DNA of 64,000 nt from JAZDGX01 sp964482205 (GTDB taxonomy: Bacteria; Eisenbacteria; RBG-16-71-46; CAIMUX01; WJJG01): NCBI GenBank assembly GCA_964482205.1, contig CAYZWI010000002.1, forward strand, positions 186,001-250,000. The letters run 5' to 3'. The translations under genes were made by a program, and so were the position numbers. This document shows, piece after piece, positions 1 to 9,900 of this stretch. Each line of letters opens with the position of its first letter. The first letter of the stretch is position 1. The notes under the pieces are model-generated. The model was not told the origin of the DNA and did not search any database. It saw nothing but the letters and a program-made list of their open reading frames with translations.

Positions 1-325
1 GTTCGACGACGATCTGATGGCAGATGCCTTCGCCGAGCTCGTAGAAATTCGGAATGCGATAGCGGGTCACGAAGTCGCGCACCTTCTTGTGATTCGTCGC
101 CGTCTTCTCGTCCGAGGCGGGAATCACATGATCGAGCACGATGATCGGCATGGCGGCATCGGCCACGCCGAACTCCGCCAGCTCGTTGCCGATCTTGCCC
201 ACGATGGCCGATGTGTTGTCGTGCGTGAGCAGATGATCCGGCTTCACGATCACGATCTGACCGGGAACCGTCTGCGACAATCCGGCCCGCTTCGCCAGCA
301 CTTTTTCCGCGAATGTCATGCCCAT
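1..325 (-). CDS. LeuC/aconitase-family large subunit, N-terminal part only
   Basis: Only the first 108 codons lie in the window; the gene runs off the left edge. The ATG at 325 gives a protein starting MGMTFAEKVLAKRAG, the usual opening of LeuC-type hydro-lyase large subunits, followed by VPGQIVIVKPDHLLTHDNTS and an 'IVLDHVIPAS' segment that matches the DH(x)nP substrate-loop region of the family. Enzymes of this family dehydrate and rehydrate citrate-, isopropylmalate- or homocitrate-like acids on a [4Fe-4S] cluster. It is the last visible gene of the operon that includes sucCD and a dehydrogenase, and lies 77 bp after the fused LeuC-LeuD gene. Substrate cannot be told from the fragment; 3-isopropylmalate dehydratase, homoaconitase and 2,3-dimethylmalate dehydratase are all possible. 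Confidence 0.75.
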   Translation of the reverse strand, partial: MGMTFAEKVLAKRAGLSQTVPGQIVIVKPDHLLTHDNTSAIVGKIGNELAEFGVADAAMPIIVLDHVIPASDEKTATNHKKVRDFVTRYRIPNFYELGEGICHQIVVE

Positions 326-402
326 GGATTCACCTCACCGTTGCGCTCGCGCCTGCCGCTTGCGATTCCCGCGCCTCTTGGCGTTGCGTACGCGCGTGCG
401 GC

Positions 403-2307
403 TCAAGCCTTCTTGAGAAGGCCGCCGCGCTGGTAGATCTCCATTTGCACGGGAGCGAAGGGCTGCCCCGCCACTTCCTTCCCCGAAGGCAGATGGATCT
501 TTCCGCCCTCCAGGTCGACTTCGATTTCCTGTCCGTCCGCGAGACCCGCGGAATTCAGATCGGCCGAAAGAATTGGGAAGCCCTGATTGATCGCGTTGCG
601 CTCATAGATCGCGCCGAAGGATTCGGCCACGATGAGCGCGACGCCCAGGCTGACGAAGCAGTCGACCGCCTGCTGGCGCGAAGAGCCGCATCCGAAATTC
701 TTGCCGGCGACCACGATGTCGCCCGGACGCGCGTGGCGGCTGAAGTCCTCGCGGCCCGGGAGGTTCCCGAAGGTGTATTGCCCCATCTCCGCGAGCTCCG
801 TGACGGCGAGATGGCGATTGTGATAGATCATGTCGGTGTCGATGTTGTCGCGCCCGATCATCCAGACGCGCCCGCGCAAGCGCTTCGGCTTCGCCTGCAT
901 CGACGCGGGTGCGCTCCCGCCCGCCGCGCCCGCGGCCGCCGCATTCGCACCCAGCCTTGCGCCCGCGCCCGCGCCTGCTCCCGCACCTGCGCCTGCTCTC
1001 GCGCCCGCGCTCGCGGCCCCCGCCTCCTTCGCATGCGCCGGGCTTGCATACACGGCCGGCCGCTCGGGAATCGCATGCGGCAGCGCGATCGCGCCCGCCA
1101 CCGCCGCGGCTGCGGCCACGACGGGAGAGGCGAGGTAGACTTCGCCCTTGCCCTGCTTTCCCGGGAAATTGCGATTTCCCGTGCTCACCGTCACTTCGCC
1201 GGGGCCGTTCTGCCCGATCTGCCCCGCCGCGCATCCGCCGCAACCCGCGTTGCCCACGAGCGCGCCCGCTTCCTTGAAGACATCGAACAAGCCTTCGGCG
1301 AGGCATTGACGCCAGATGCGATCGGTCGCCGGGACGATCTTCAACACGACGCCCGGCGCAATCTTGCGTCCCGTGAGAACCTTCGCCGCGGCGCGCAAAT
1401 CTTCCATGCGCCCGTCGGTGCACGAGCCGATGAAGACGGAGTCGACCTTGCGCCCGAGCGCTTCGGCGACCGGAATCACATCTTCAGGCGCGCCCGGACG
1501 CGAGAGCAGCGGCTCGAGGCCTTGCACATCGATCTCGATCGTGTCCGCGTAGCGCGCGTCCGGGTCGGCCGCAAGCGGCGCGACCGGCCGGCCGCTCGCG
1601 CGCGCGCAATGCTCGATGACCGCTGCGTTGGGCGCGAAGAGCGCGATGATCCCGCCCATCTCCGTCGCCATCGAGGCCATCGTGATGCGGCCGGCCAGAT
1701 CGAGCTCGTCGATCGCGGGGCCCGAGAACTCGGCCGCGTATCCGAGCAGCCCGTTCGCGCCGAGGGTGCGCAGCGCCGCGAGGGTCAGGTCCTTCGGATG
1801 CGCGGCGCTCGAAGGCCGCCCGCGAAAGACCACCCGCAGCGTCGCCGGCACCTTGAACCACACGCGTCCGTGGGCGAAGGCGTGCGCGATGTCGAGATCG
1901 CCCATCCCCTGCCCGAAGGCCCCGATCGCTCCGAGGATGTTGGCGTGCGAATCGGTGGAGACGAGCGTCTCGCCGGGAATGATCAGGCCTTCGTCGATCG
2001 CCACATGCGTGCCGATGCCGCTGTCGATGTCGAAGACGCGAATGCCGTGCTCGCGGGCGAAGATCCGGCAGAGCTGTTGGTTCGTGGCGTACTTCTGGTC
2101 CGAGCCGCCGGGATTGCAGTCGAAGGTGAAGAAGGTCCGCGCCGGATCGGCGATCCCGAGCCCGCTGTCGCGAAGGTTCTTCACGACATTGGCGCCCCCG
2201 AAGTCGCGCGCCACCCGCGCGTCGATGTGAATGTCCACGATATCGCCCGGCGCGACCGCCGCCCCGGCGTGCGCGCCGAGGATCTTCTCGATCATCGTCT
2301 TGCCCAT
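403..2307 (-). CDS. Fused LeuC-LeuD type aconitase-family hydro-lyase
   Basis: A 634-residue protein joining a large (LeuC-like, about residues 1-410) and a small (LeuD-like swivel, about 475-634) subunit that are usually separate. Iron-sulfur ligands are visible as GSCTDGR (Cys about 296) and NAGCGGC (Cys about 356 and 359); TDSHAN is the family substrate motif; the small domain begins with the RGRVWMIGRDNIDTD signature and has NFGCGSSRQQA. The linker (about 412-472) is almost pure Ala-Gly-Ser, including an (AG)n run. I place the start at the ATG at 2307 because a GAGGGAG ribosome-binding site precedes it; the frame stays open 33 codons further upstream. Gene order with isocitrate-type dehydrogenase and sucCD suggests an aconitase role, but LeuC-type sequences also act in leucine, lysine or 2-oxoacid pathways, so substrate is inferred only. 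Confidence 0.8.
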   Translation of the reverse strand: MGKTMIEKILGAHAGAAVAPGDIVDIHIDARVARDFGGANVVKNLRDSGLGIADPARTFFTFDCNPGGSDQKYATNQQLCRIFAREHGIRVFDIDSGIGTHVAIDEGLIIPGETLVSTDSHANILGAIGAFGQGMGDLDIAHAFAHGRVWFKVPATLRVVFRGRPSSAAHPKDLTLAALRTLGANGLLGYAAEFSGPAIDELDLAGRITMASMATEMGGIIALFAPNAAVIEHCARASGRPVAPLAADPDARYADTIEIDVQGLEPLLSRPGAPEDVIPVAEALGRKVDSVFIGSCTDGRMEDLRAAAKVLTGRKIAPGVVLKIVPATDRIWRQCLAEGLFDVFKEAGALVGNAGCGGCAAGQIGQNGPGEVTVSTGNRNFPGKQGKGEVYLASPVVAAAAAVAGAIALPHAIPERPAVYASPAHAKEAGAASAGARAGAGAGAGAGAGARLGANAAAAGAAGGSAPASMQAKPKRLRGRVWMIGRDNIDTDMIYHNRHLAVTELAEMGQYTFGNLPGREDFSRHARPGDIVVAGKNFGCGSSRQQAVDCFVSLGVALIVAESFGAIYERNAINQGFPILSADLNSAGLADGQEIEVDLEGGKIHLPSGKEVAGQPFAPVQMEIYQRGGLLKKA

Positions 2308-2430
2308 GGAATGCTCCCTCTCTGGCCCGCCGCGACCCGCCGCGCGCATCTCCGGCCCGGAACGAAAATCCTCAGGGGCCGGGCGCGGGCGCGCGATGCT
2401 TCCCACACGAGCGCCCGCATGCGGCGCGTC

Positions 2431-3006
2431 TCACTGAATCAGGGTGCCCTTCTCCAACATCACCAAGGGGTCGAAGGTGGCGAAGTCCGCCTGGTGGACG
2501 AAGACCGTCTCGATCACTTGCGGGCGGCCTTCGCCTTCCTTGGCGTGGCACGCGACCACATTGACGAGCTCGTCGGGCAGTCCGGCCCCCGCCACGAGGA
2601 TCGCTCCCGAAATCGGATGCCGGGCGCATTTGCCGTTGCGGCTCTTGCGGAATCCGCCCGCTCCGTCGGGCTCGATCTCGACCAGCTTGCCCACATCGTG
2701 CAGCAGCCCGCCCGCGACCAGCCGGTCGATGTCGATGGCGTACGGCAGCGACCGATAGGCGGCCTTCTGGGCCTGCGCCAAGGCGAGCGCGCCTTCCGTC
2801 ACCGCGATCGTGTGCTCGATGAAGTTCACCCCGCGCGCATTCGTGAGCAGGGTGAAGGGGATGGCCTCCAAGTGCGCGACGCTCTGATAGCCGCCGCGCC
2901 GGCAGCCTTCCACCCAGATGTCGACGACCTTCTCCCGCAAGCGCGCATCCGAAATCTTGGCGAGCTGCGCGCCGAAGATCTTCTCGATGTCCTGCTTCTG
3001 GATCAT
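2431..3006 (-). CDS. HD-domain phosphohydrolase-like protein
   Basis: A 191-residue protein whose HD metal-binding signature is seen as GLLHDVGKLVEI near residue 100, with an upstream His (EHTIAV), ARHPISGAIL and a later VVACHAKEGEG His region, as expected for a two-metal HD fold. The ATG at 3006 is chosen because GGGAGAG precedes it; the upstream 43 codons are Arg/Gly-rich read-through. It sits between a decarboxylating dehydrogenase gene and the fused aconitase-family gene, all on one strand and presumably co-transcribed. HD proteins of this size hydrolyse phosphate esters or nucleotides, but nothing here fixes the substrate. Its role in a TCA-type operon is unknown. Confidence 0.8.
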   Translation of the reverse strand: MIQKQDIEKIFGAQLAKISDARLREKVVDIWVEGCRRGGYQSVAHLEAIPFTLLTNARGVNFIEHTIAVTEGALALAQAQKAAYRSLPYAIDIDRLVAGGLLHDVGKLVEIEPDGAGGFRKSRNGKCARHPISGAILVAGAGLPDELVNVVACHAKEGEGRPQVIETVFVHQADFATFDPLVMLEKGTLIQ

Positions 3007-3204
3007 TTCGTTCTCTCCCTCGTGTCTCCCTGGAGTCTCCCTCGTATCTCCATCGTCTCGTGGTTGCCGGGAATGCGCAGGCCTTCGCCCCGGCCGCGCC
3101 GATCCACGTTCGTCATGGCGTTGCGCGATGTCCAAGCGCGCCCGCCCGATCGCGCGCCCGGAGGAAGCGCGCGAACGCGCTTCCCCGCCACGCGTGCGAA
3201 CCGA

Positions 3205-4389
3205 TTACAGCCGCGCGAGAATCGCGTCGGTCATCTGCTGCGTCGACGCCGCGCCCTTGGCGATCGCATCGGGGCCGCCGGGGAGCTTCATCATGTCGTA
3301 GGTGCGCACCTTGCCTTCCTGCACGACTTGCGCGATGGCCGCGCGAATGCGCTCGGCCTTCTCGGTCTCGCCCAGGTGATCGAGCATCATGCAGGCGCTC
3401 AAGATCATCGCGCAGGGATTGACGATCGAAGGCGAGAGCGCCTCGTACTTGGGCGCCGAGCCGTGGGTGGGCTCGAAGACCGCGCAGTTCTCGCCGATGT
3501 TCGCGCTGCAGGCGAAGCCGAGCCCGCCGACCAGGCCGGCGAAGCCGTCGGAGACGATGTCGCCGAACATATTGCCGGCCACGATCACGCCGTAGTCCTC
3601 GGGATTCTTGGTGAGCCACATCATTTGCGCGTCGATGTTCGTGTTCCACACCGGAATCGAGGGAAACTGCTTCTGCACCGTCCGCGCCATCTCGAGCATC
3701 ATCCCGGAAGTCTCGCGGATCACATTCGGCTTCTCGCACACGGTGACGGAGCGATAGCCGAAGCGGTCGGCGTGCTGGAAGGCGGCATCCACGATCCGCT
3801 TGCACGCGTTGCGGGTGAAGATCCGGCAGGAGACGGCGAGGTCCTCGGGCGGCACCTTGGCGAAGTTCTTGAACTGCGGATGCGTGGCGAGCGCCTCGCG
3901 CACCTTCTCGGGAGGATTCGTCCACTCGACGCCGGAATACAGGCACTCGGTGTTCTGCCGGAAGATCACCACATCGACCTTCGGCTCTTCCACTCCCCCA
4001 TTCGCGCTGCGGCGAATGAAATTGAGGGGATTGTTCGGGAACGATTTGCAGGGGCGGATGCAGATGTCGAGGTTGAAGTGCTGGCGCATGCCGACGATCG
4101 GGCTGCGATAGACGTGCCCCTTGCCGCGCAGATCGGGATCGAGCTCCTTCTCGGCCGCGCTCTTGGGCTTCGAGGTGATCGCGCCGAAGAGGCCGATGCG
4201 ATGCTCGCGCAGCAGGTCGAGCGTGCGCGCGGGAAGGGCGTTGCCTTCCTTGCGCCAGAACTCCCAGCCGATGTCGCCGTGCACACACGCGGCCTGGAAG
4301 CCGACCTTGTCCAGCACCCGGATCGCCTCGGGAAGGACCGCCCTGCCGATTCCGTCTCCGGGCATCGTGACGATGGTGATCTTGCTCAT
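3205..4389 (-). CDS. Isocitrate/isopropylmalate dehydrogenase family protein
   Basis: A 394-residue beta-decarboxylating dehydrogenase. Family marks are the N-terminal MPGDGIGRAVLPEA loop, an Arg/Asn-rich active-site block (RPCKSFPNN, then FRQNTECLYSGVEW), VWNTNIDAQMMWL, the GNMFGDIVSDGFAGLVGGLG metal/cofactor stretch and EPTHGSAPKY near the NAD(P)-binding end. The ATG at 4389 follows an AAGGAG site. The downstream neighbours are an aconitase-family enzyme and the upstream ones are succinyl-CoA synthetase genes, so NAD-dependent isocitrate dehydrogenase is the best guess. Isopropylmalate or homoisocitrate activity cannot be excluded from sequence reading alone. Confidence 0.85.
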   Translation of the reverse strand: MSKITIVTMPGDGIGRAVLPEAIRVLDKVGFQAACVHGDIGWEFWRKEGNALPARTLDLLREHRIGLFGAITSKPKSAAEKELDPDLRGKGHVYRSPIVGMRQHFNLDICIRPCKSFPNNPLNFIRRSANGGVEEPKVDVVIFRQNTECLYSGVEWTNPPEKVREALATHPQFKNFAKVPPEDLAVSCRIFTRNACKRIVDAAFQHADRFGYRSVTVCEKPNVIRETSGMMLEMARTVQKQFPSIPVWNTNIDAQMMWLTKNPEDYGVIVAGNMFGDIVSDGFAGLVGGLGFACSANIGENCAVFEPTHGSAPKYEALSPSIVNPCAMILSACMMLDHLGETEKAERIRAAIAQVVQEGKVRTYDMMKLPGGPDAIAKGAASTQQMTDAILARL

Positions 4390-4455
4390 CCGCGACTTCT
4401 CCTTGCTTTGCGTTTGGGTGTGCTCCGCGCGACGTTCCATCTTCGACGAACGCGC

Positions 4456-5331
4456 TCAGCGCGCGAGCGCACGCGCCATCGCGCGCCCCAACTCGGCCGG
4501 GCTCTCGACGACCGTGACTCCCGCCGCCGAAAGCGCGGCCATCTTCTCCGCCGCCGTTCCCTTGCCGCCAGCGATGATCGCGCCCGCGTGCCCCATGCGC
4601 TTTCCGGGAGGCGCCTTCCTCCCGGCGATGTAGGCGACCACGGGCTTGTCGAAGCCCTTCGCGATCCAGGCGGCCGCTTCCTCTTCCGCCGTCCCGCCGA
4701 TCTCTCCGATCATGAGAATCCCGCGCGTCTCCGGATCGCGCGCGAACAGCGGCAGCAGATCGACGAAGTTCATCCCCACGATCGGATCGCCGCCGATGCC
4801 GATGCCGGTCGACTGGCCGATCCCGAGCTGGCTGCACTGGTGCACGCCTTCGTAGGCCAGCGTGCCCGAGCGTGACATGATCCCGACCGGCCCGGGACGG
4901 TGGATGTATCCCGGCATGATCCCGACCTTGCATTGCCCGGGGGTGATGATCCCCGGGCAATTGGGGCCGATCAAGACGACTTCGGGATGCAAGCGGCCGA
5001 GATCCTCCTTGGCCCTCGCCATGTCGAGGGCGGGCACGCCTTCGGTGATGGCGACGATCAGGCGCGCGCCGGCGGCGGCTCCTTCCAGAATCGCCTCGGC
5101 CGCGGCCAAGGCGGGCACGAAGATCACGCTGGCGTTGAACTCGTGCGCGCGGGCGGCTTCGGCTGCGGAATCGTAGATCGGGATCCCGCGATAGGCCGTT
5201 CCGCCTTTGCCGGGGCGCGTGCCGGCGACGACCTTCGTCCCGTATTCGATCATCAAATCGGTGTAGAACTGCCCGACCCGGCCGAGGCCCTGCACGAGCA
5301 GGCGCGTCTCGCGGTCGACGAGAATGCTCAT
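4456..5331 (-). CDS. sucD: Succinyl-CoA synthetase (ADP/GDP-forming), alpha subunit
   Basis: A 291-residue protein of normal family length. It begins with the CoA-binding Rossmann part (VQGLGRVGQFYTDLM, GTRPGKGG) and contains GPNCPGIITPGQCKVGIMPG, SRSGTLAYE and MGHAGAIIAGGKGTA, the last carrying the phosphorylated His (about residue 248). With SucC it interconverts succinyl-CoA and succinate, making one nucleoside triphosphate. The ATG overlaps the TGA of sucC by four bases, so translation is coupled. Note 'QGLGRVGQFYTD' where many homologues have QG.TG..G..H; the rest is standard. Confidence 0.93.
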   Translation of the reverse strand: MSILVDRETRLLVQGLGRVGQFYTDLMIEYGTKVVAGTRPGKGGTAYRGIPIYDSAAEAARAHEFNASVIFVPALAAAEAILEGAAAGARLIVAITEGVPALDMARAKEDLGRLHPEVVLIGPNCPGIITPGQCKVGIMPGYIHRPGPVGIMSRSGTLAYEGVHQCSQLGIGQSTGIGIGGDPIVGMNFVDLLPLFARDPETRGILMIGEIGGTAEEEAAAWIAKGFDKPVVAYIAGRKAPPGKRMGHAGAIIAGGKGTAAEKMAALSAAGVTVVESPAELGRAMARALAR

Positions 5332-6500
5332 GCCGCTCCTCCTCTGGCCGCTTCCACGGCCTTGAGCGCGGCATCGCCGAAGCCGCTCGCCTCGATCAGG
5401 GGATACCCGCTCTCGCGCAGCATGCGCCGCGCTTCCTCGACATTCGTGCCTTCCAGGCGCACGACGAGGGGAACGGTGAGCTCGACTTCGCGCAGCGCCT
5501 GAAGGATTCCTCGCGCGATCACATCGCAACGCACGATTCCGCCGAAGATGTTCACGAGCACCGCCCGGGTGCGCGCATCGCTCAGGACGAGCTTGAACGC
5601 GGCCGTCACCCGCGCCGGGTCGGCCGCGCCGCCCACATCCAGGAAATTCGACGGCGCGCCGCCGGCGATCGCGATGATGTCGTTGGTCGCCATCGCAAGG
5701 CCCGCGCCGTTGACCATGCATCCGATGTTTCCATCGAGCGAGACATAGGAGAAACCGAACTCGGCCGCCTGCGCTTCGCGGGGGTCCTCTTCTTCGCGAT
5801 CGCGCAGCGCGTTCAGTTCCTCGTGCCGCGCCAGCCCGCTGTCGTCGAAATTGCACTTCGCGTCGAGCGCGATCGCGCGGCCGTCGGCGGTCAAGACGAG
5901 AGGATTGATTTCGATCAGGGAGCAATCGAGCTCGAGGAAGGTGCGGGCGAGGGTCACGATGACGGCGGCGACGGCCGAGCGCGCCGGTTCCGCCAGCCCG
6001 AGCTCCGCCGCGACGGCGGCGGCGACACCGGGAGAGAGGCCCGTGCCGGCGGAGAAGTGCGCCTTGCGAATGCAGTCGGGCTTCGTGCGCGCGATCTCCT
6101 CGATGTCCATGCCCCCTTCGGCGGAGGCCATCAGCACGGGGCGTTCCATCGCGCGATCGAGGACGATCCCCAGATACAGCTGGCGTTCGAAGGGACAGCC
6201 CTCTTCGATCAACACGCTTCTCACGGGCGTCCCGGCGGGCCCCGTTTGGGGAGTGACCAAGGGACGGGAGAGGATCTCGGCAGCGAGGCGTTCGGCCTCG
6301 TCGGGGGACCCGGCGAGGCGCACTCCGCCTCCCTTTCCGCGCCCGCCCGCGTGCACCTGGGCTTTGACCGCTACTCGTCCCCCGCCGAGCCGTTCCGCCG
6401 CCCGCCTCGCTTCCGCCGGGTCGCGCGCCAGGATGCCGCGCGGCACGGGGATGCCCCGGGCGCGAAACAACTCTTTCGCCTGGTACTCGTGGATCTTCAT
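5328..6500 (-). CDS. sucC: Succinyl-CoA synthetase (ADP/GDP-forming), beta subunit
   Basis: A 390-residue ATP-grasp protein. It opens with MKIHEYQAKELFRARGIPVP, then VKAQVHAGGRGKGGGVR for nucleotide binding, EINPLVLTADG, DAKCNFDDS for Mg, GNIGCMVNGAGLAMATND and VNIFGGIVRCDVIARGI. This is the first gene of the minus-strand TCA-like operon and overlaps sucD. The ATG at 6500 follows a GGGGGAG site; the frame is open 18 codons more upstream but those residues do not match the family start. Together with sucD, the dehydrogenase and the aconitase-family genes it forms a 2-oxoacid to succinate segment. Confidence 0.94.
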   Translation of the reverse strand: MKIHEYQAKELFRARGIPVPRGILARDPAEARRAAERLGGGRVAVKAQVHAGGRGKGGGVRLAGSPDEAERLAAEILSRPLVTPQTGPAGTPVRSVLIEEGCPFERQLYLGIVLDRAMERPVLMASAEGGMDIEEIARTKPDCIRKAHFSAGTGLSPGVAAAVAAELGLAEPARSAVAAVIVTLARTFLELDCSLIEINPLVLTADGRAIALDAKCNFDDSGLARHEELNALRDREEEDPREAQAAEFGFSYVSLDGNIGCMVNGAGLAMATNDIIAIAGGAPSNFLDVGGAADPARVTAAFKLVLSDARTRAVLVNIFGGIVRCDVIARGILQALREVELTVPLVVRLEGTNVEEARRMLRESGYPLIEASGFGDAALKAVEAARGGAA

Positions 6501-6978
6501 CCGCCGTCTCCCCCGCCCGGATTGGCAACCATTGGCTGATACGAGCCCTATCAATGGAAGCGGGTGAGTCTATCAGCAAGCCCGGCCAGGAGCAAGTGAG
6601 GCAGGCGATTTGCCCCTTTTGAGCGGCTTCGGGGCACCGGGGCGGACAGGCTGCGGTAAGGTGGCCCACCCGGGCCAAAACCCGCCCCGTTTCCCTGATA
6701 CTTCACCTGACGAGGGTCCGATCCGCTTGACAGAGTTCCCCCCCAAGCCCCACAATTATTCCAGGATAATTTACAAGGATTGTCGACAGCATGGACCGTC
6801 CGGTCCTTGTGGGGAGCGTTCGGCAGGAGGCGCGCCTGGAGTTATCCGTACGCCCCAGCCAGCCCCACTTCAGGGATAGACAGTGACTGTCCGTTAGCCG
6901 GTCTTCCGGCGGCCTTGGACCGATTCTCGAGACCATCCGCGTTTCAGGCGGTCCAGGGGCGAAAAGTGGAGGTCTGAC
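6501..6978. other. Divergent intergenic region between sucC and the repeat lipoprotein gene
   Basis: No credible coding sequence. It separates the leftward TCA-like operon from the rightward lipoprotein gene, so promoters for both should lie here. I can point to a rightward candidate at 6727-6756. The rightward leader would then be about 215 nt and contains two short inverted repeats, GGACCG-TC-CGGTCC near 6790 and GACAG-TGA-CTGTC near 6882. No convincing leftward promoter was found. Confidence 0.5.
6727..6756 (+). promoter_or_regulatory. Candidate sigma70-type promoter for the repeat lipoprotein
   Basis: A perfect TTGACA at 6727-6732 is followed after 18 bp by CACAAT at 6751-6756 in a locally AT-rich patch that stands out from the GC-rich surroundings. 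The −10 box has two mismatches. It lies about 220 bp upstream of the ATG. Confidence 0.45.
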
Positions 6979-9900
6979 ATGAACCGCTCGACCCGTTTTG
7001 CCGCTTTCCTGGGCATTCTCCTGATCGGGCTGGTGGTCACCACCTGCAGCGACGAGGGCAGCTCCTCGAGCCCCGTCTGCCGGGTGGAGGTCACTTCTCC
7101 GAATGGTGGAGAAAACTATGATCCCGGAGAGACTTGCGCGGTCCAGTGGTCCAGCGACGGACCCTGCGATTGCCTGGTCGACATCGAGCTCCTGCAGAAT
7201 GGCGAGCCGGTCGCCGTCATCGCGGAAGGGATCGCGAATTCCGGTCATTATGAGTGGAGCTGCCAGCAGAAGAACGGGCAGGCCGGGTATCGCATTCGCG
7301 TCACCCTTCTCGACAGCCACGGCGCCCGCGAGGACTTGAGCGATGCGCCCTTCTCGATCGGCTTGGCCCAAGGGTGCACGATCGATGTGACCGCGCCTCT
7401 GGAGAACGCCTTCTTGCAGGCGGGCGAGAATCTGTCGATCGCCTGGGATAGGCATGTTCTCTGCGGCGAGAATGTGAAGATCGATCTCCTTCGCGACGGC
7501 GATCCTTGCGCGGTGATTTCGGCCTCCACTCCGAATGACGGTGCCTTCGATTGGGTGGTCGCGGGCTGCGCGGGAGATTCGACGGGCTACTCCCTGTCGG
7601 TCACCGATCTGGCCTCCAACGCGACGGACCTGGTCGCGGGCCTGACGATCTCGGGCGGGCATGCCGACTGCAGCATCCAGGTGACCTCGCCGGCGGGCGG
7701 CGAATCGTGGGCGGCGGGCCAGGCGATTCCCATCGCCTGGAACAGCACCGGCACCCACGGCCGTTCGGTGCGCATCGAATTGCTCCACGGCGATGAAGTC
7801 TGCCGCGTGCTGGCCGAGAGCACGATCAATGACGGCGAATTCCAATGGAACGCCGCGCAGTGCGGATCCAGCGTCGAGGGATACTCCATTCGCGTGACCG
7901 ATATCGTCTGCAATACCTCCGATGCGAGCGAGGGCGTCTTCACCATCCGGGCCCCCGAGAATGCGGCCTGCCGCATCACCGTCAGCCAGCCCGAGCTTCA
8001 TCAAATCCTCGAGAGCGGGCAGACGCACACGATCGTCTGGACGCACAACGAAGACTGCGGCGACGAGGTGCGCATCGAGCTCTATCGCCTCGGCGTGCTG
8101 TGCGAAGTGATCGCCGAGAGCACCGAGAACGACGGCGCGTACGAATGGATCGTGAGCGGCTGCGGAGAGTCGATCTGCGGCTACACCATTCGGGTGATCG
8201 ACCTCGAGACGGGCGCGAGCGATGACAGCGACGATTTCGGCATCGAGACCGAGTGCGAGCTCACGGTCGTCACGCCCAACGGCGGCGAGACCTACTATGT
8301 CAACGACATGGTTCCGATCGAGTGGGAGACGAGCGGCTGCGGACGCAACGTGCGCATCGAGATCCTGCAAGACGGAGTGCTTTGCGCCACGCTCGCGCGC
8401 AGCACGAACAACGACGGCCTCTTCGTCTGGGCGGATGCCGAGCAGTGCTCGGGGCCCGACGGCTACGCCGTGCGGATCACCGATCTCGATTCGGGCGCCC
8501 AGGACCTGAGCGACGCGCCCTTCCGCATTCTGGAGCCCTGCCGGCTGACGATCACGAATCCCGCGGGCGGAGCGATCTGGACGGTCGGCCAGACTCTGCG
8601 CATCGAGTGGGTGATCTCCGGCGACGATTGCGGCGACCTCGCCCTCATCGAGCTCTTGAATGGCGATGTGGTCTGCCTGGTGATCACTCCCGAAACGCCG
8701 CACGGCTATTTCGACTGGCCGGTTGCGCAGTGCGGCGAGGCGACGAACGGCTATGTCATCCGGGTGACCGACATCGAATCGGGCGCGCAGGACGAGACCA
8801 ACGGCGCGTTCGAGATCCTCACGGTTCCCCAGGAGGAATGCGCGCTCGCTCTCGTCGGGCCGGTCGCGGGAGTGGCCTTGTGCGAGGCGGTGCCGTTCGA
8901 GATTCGCTGGGCGGGCAACGAGTATTGCGGCGCGTCCGTGCGGCTCGAACTGCTGCGTAACGGCGCCGTCTGCCAGGTGATCGCCGAAGAGACCGACAAC
9001 GACGGCAGCTTCACCTGGACGCCCGCGATGTGCGACGGGCAGACCTCCGGGTACAGCCTGCGGATCGTCAACATCGACTCGGGCGAAAGCGCGGTCACCC
9101 CGCTGACCTTCAACATCTTCCCCGAGTGCACTCTCGACGTGCTCGCCCCGCAAGCGGAGTTGATCGCTTGCGAGGGCCAGAGAATCGGCTTCCAATGGAC
9201 GACCACGACCTGCTGCGGCGACTATGTGCGCCTGGAGCTGCTGCTCAACGGCGAAGTGTGCGAAACGATCGCCGCATCGGCTCCCAACGTCGGCAGCTAC
9301 TCGTGGATCTCGCAGCGCTGCGGCGACGCGACCGAAGGCTACGGCGTGCGCGTCACCGATCTCGAAACGGGCGCGACCGACGACGGCTCGTTCGACTTCA
9401 CGATCCAGGAAGCGTGCGAGCTCACGGTCAACGGCCCCACCGGCGATGAGATCTTTTGCGCCGGGCGCGATCTCGCCGACATCACCTGGGCCTCTTCGGG
9501 TTGCTGCGGCGAGACGGTTCGCATTCAACTGCTCCTGGACGGCGAGGTCTGCCGCACGATCGCGGCCGAGACCGAGAACGACGGCTACTTCCAGTGGCCG
9601 GTCGAGCAGTGCGGCCACGCGACCGACGGGTACATCGTCCGGGTCACCGATCTCGAGACGGGCGCGAGCGACGAGAGCGACTTCGGCTTCGCGGTCGAGC
9701 CCCCCTGCCGTCTCGAGCTCCTCGATCCCAACGGCGCCGAGGACTTGTGCATCGGAGAGCCGCTCACGATTTCCTGGACTGCTTCCGCCTGCTGCGGCGA
9801 GACGGTCCGCATCGAGCTTCTCCTGGACGGCGAGGTCTGCCTGACGCTCGCCGAGACGGCGCCCAACAACGGCTCCTTTGCCTGGACGCCCGAGCAGTGC

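Noticed and set aside
313..4875. A 1520-codon plus-strand open frame across the TCA-like operon
   Set aside because: It is antisense to four recognisable minus-strand genes and the translation is Arg/His-rich without family motifs.
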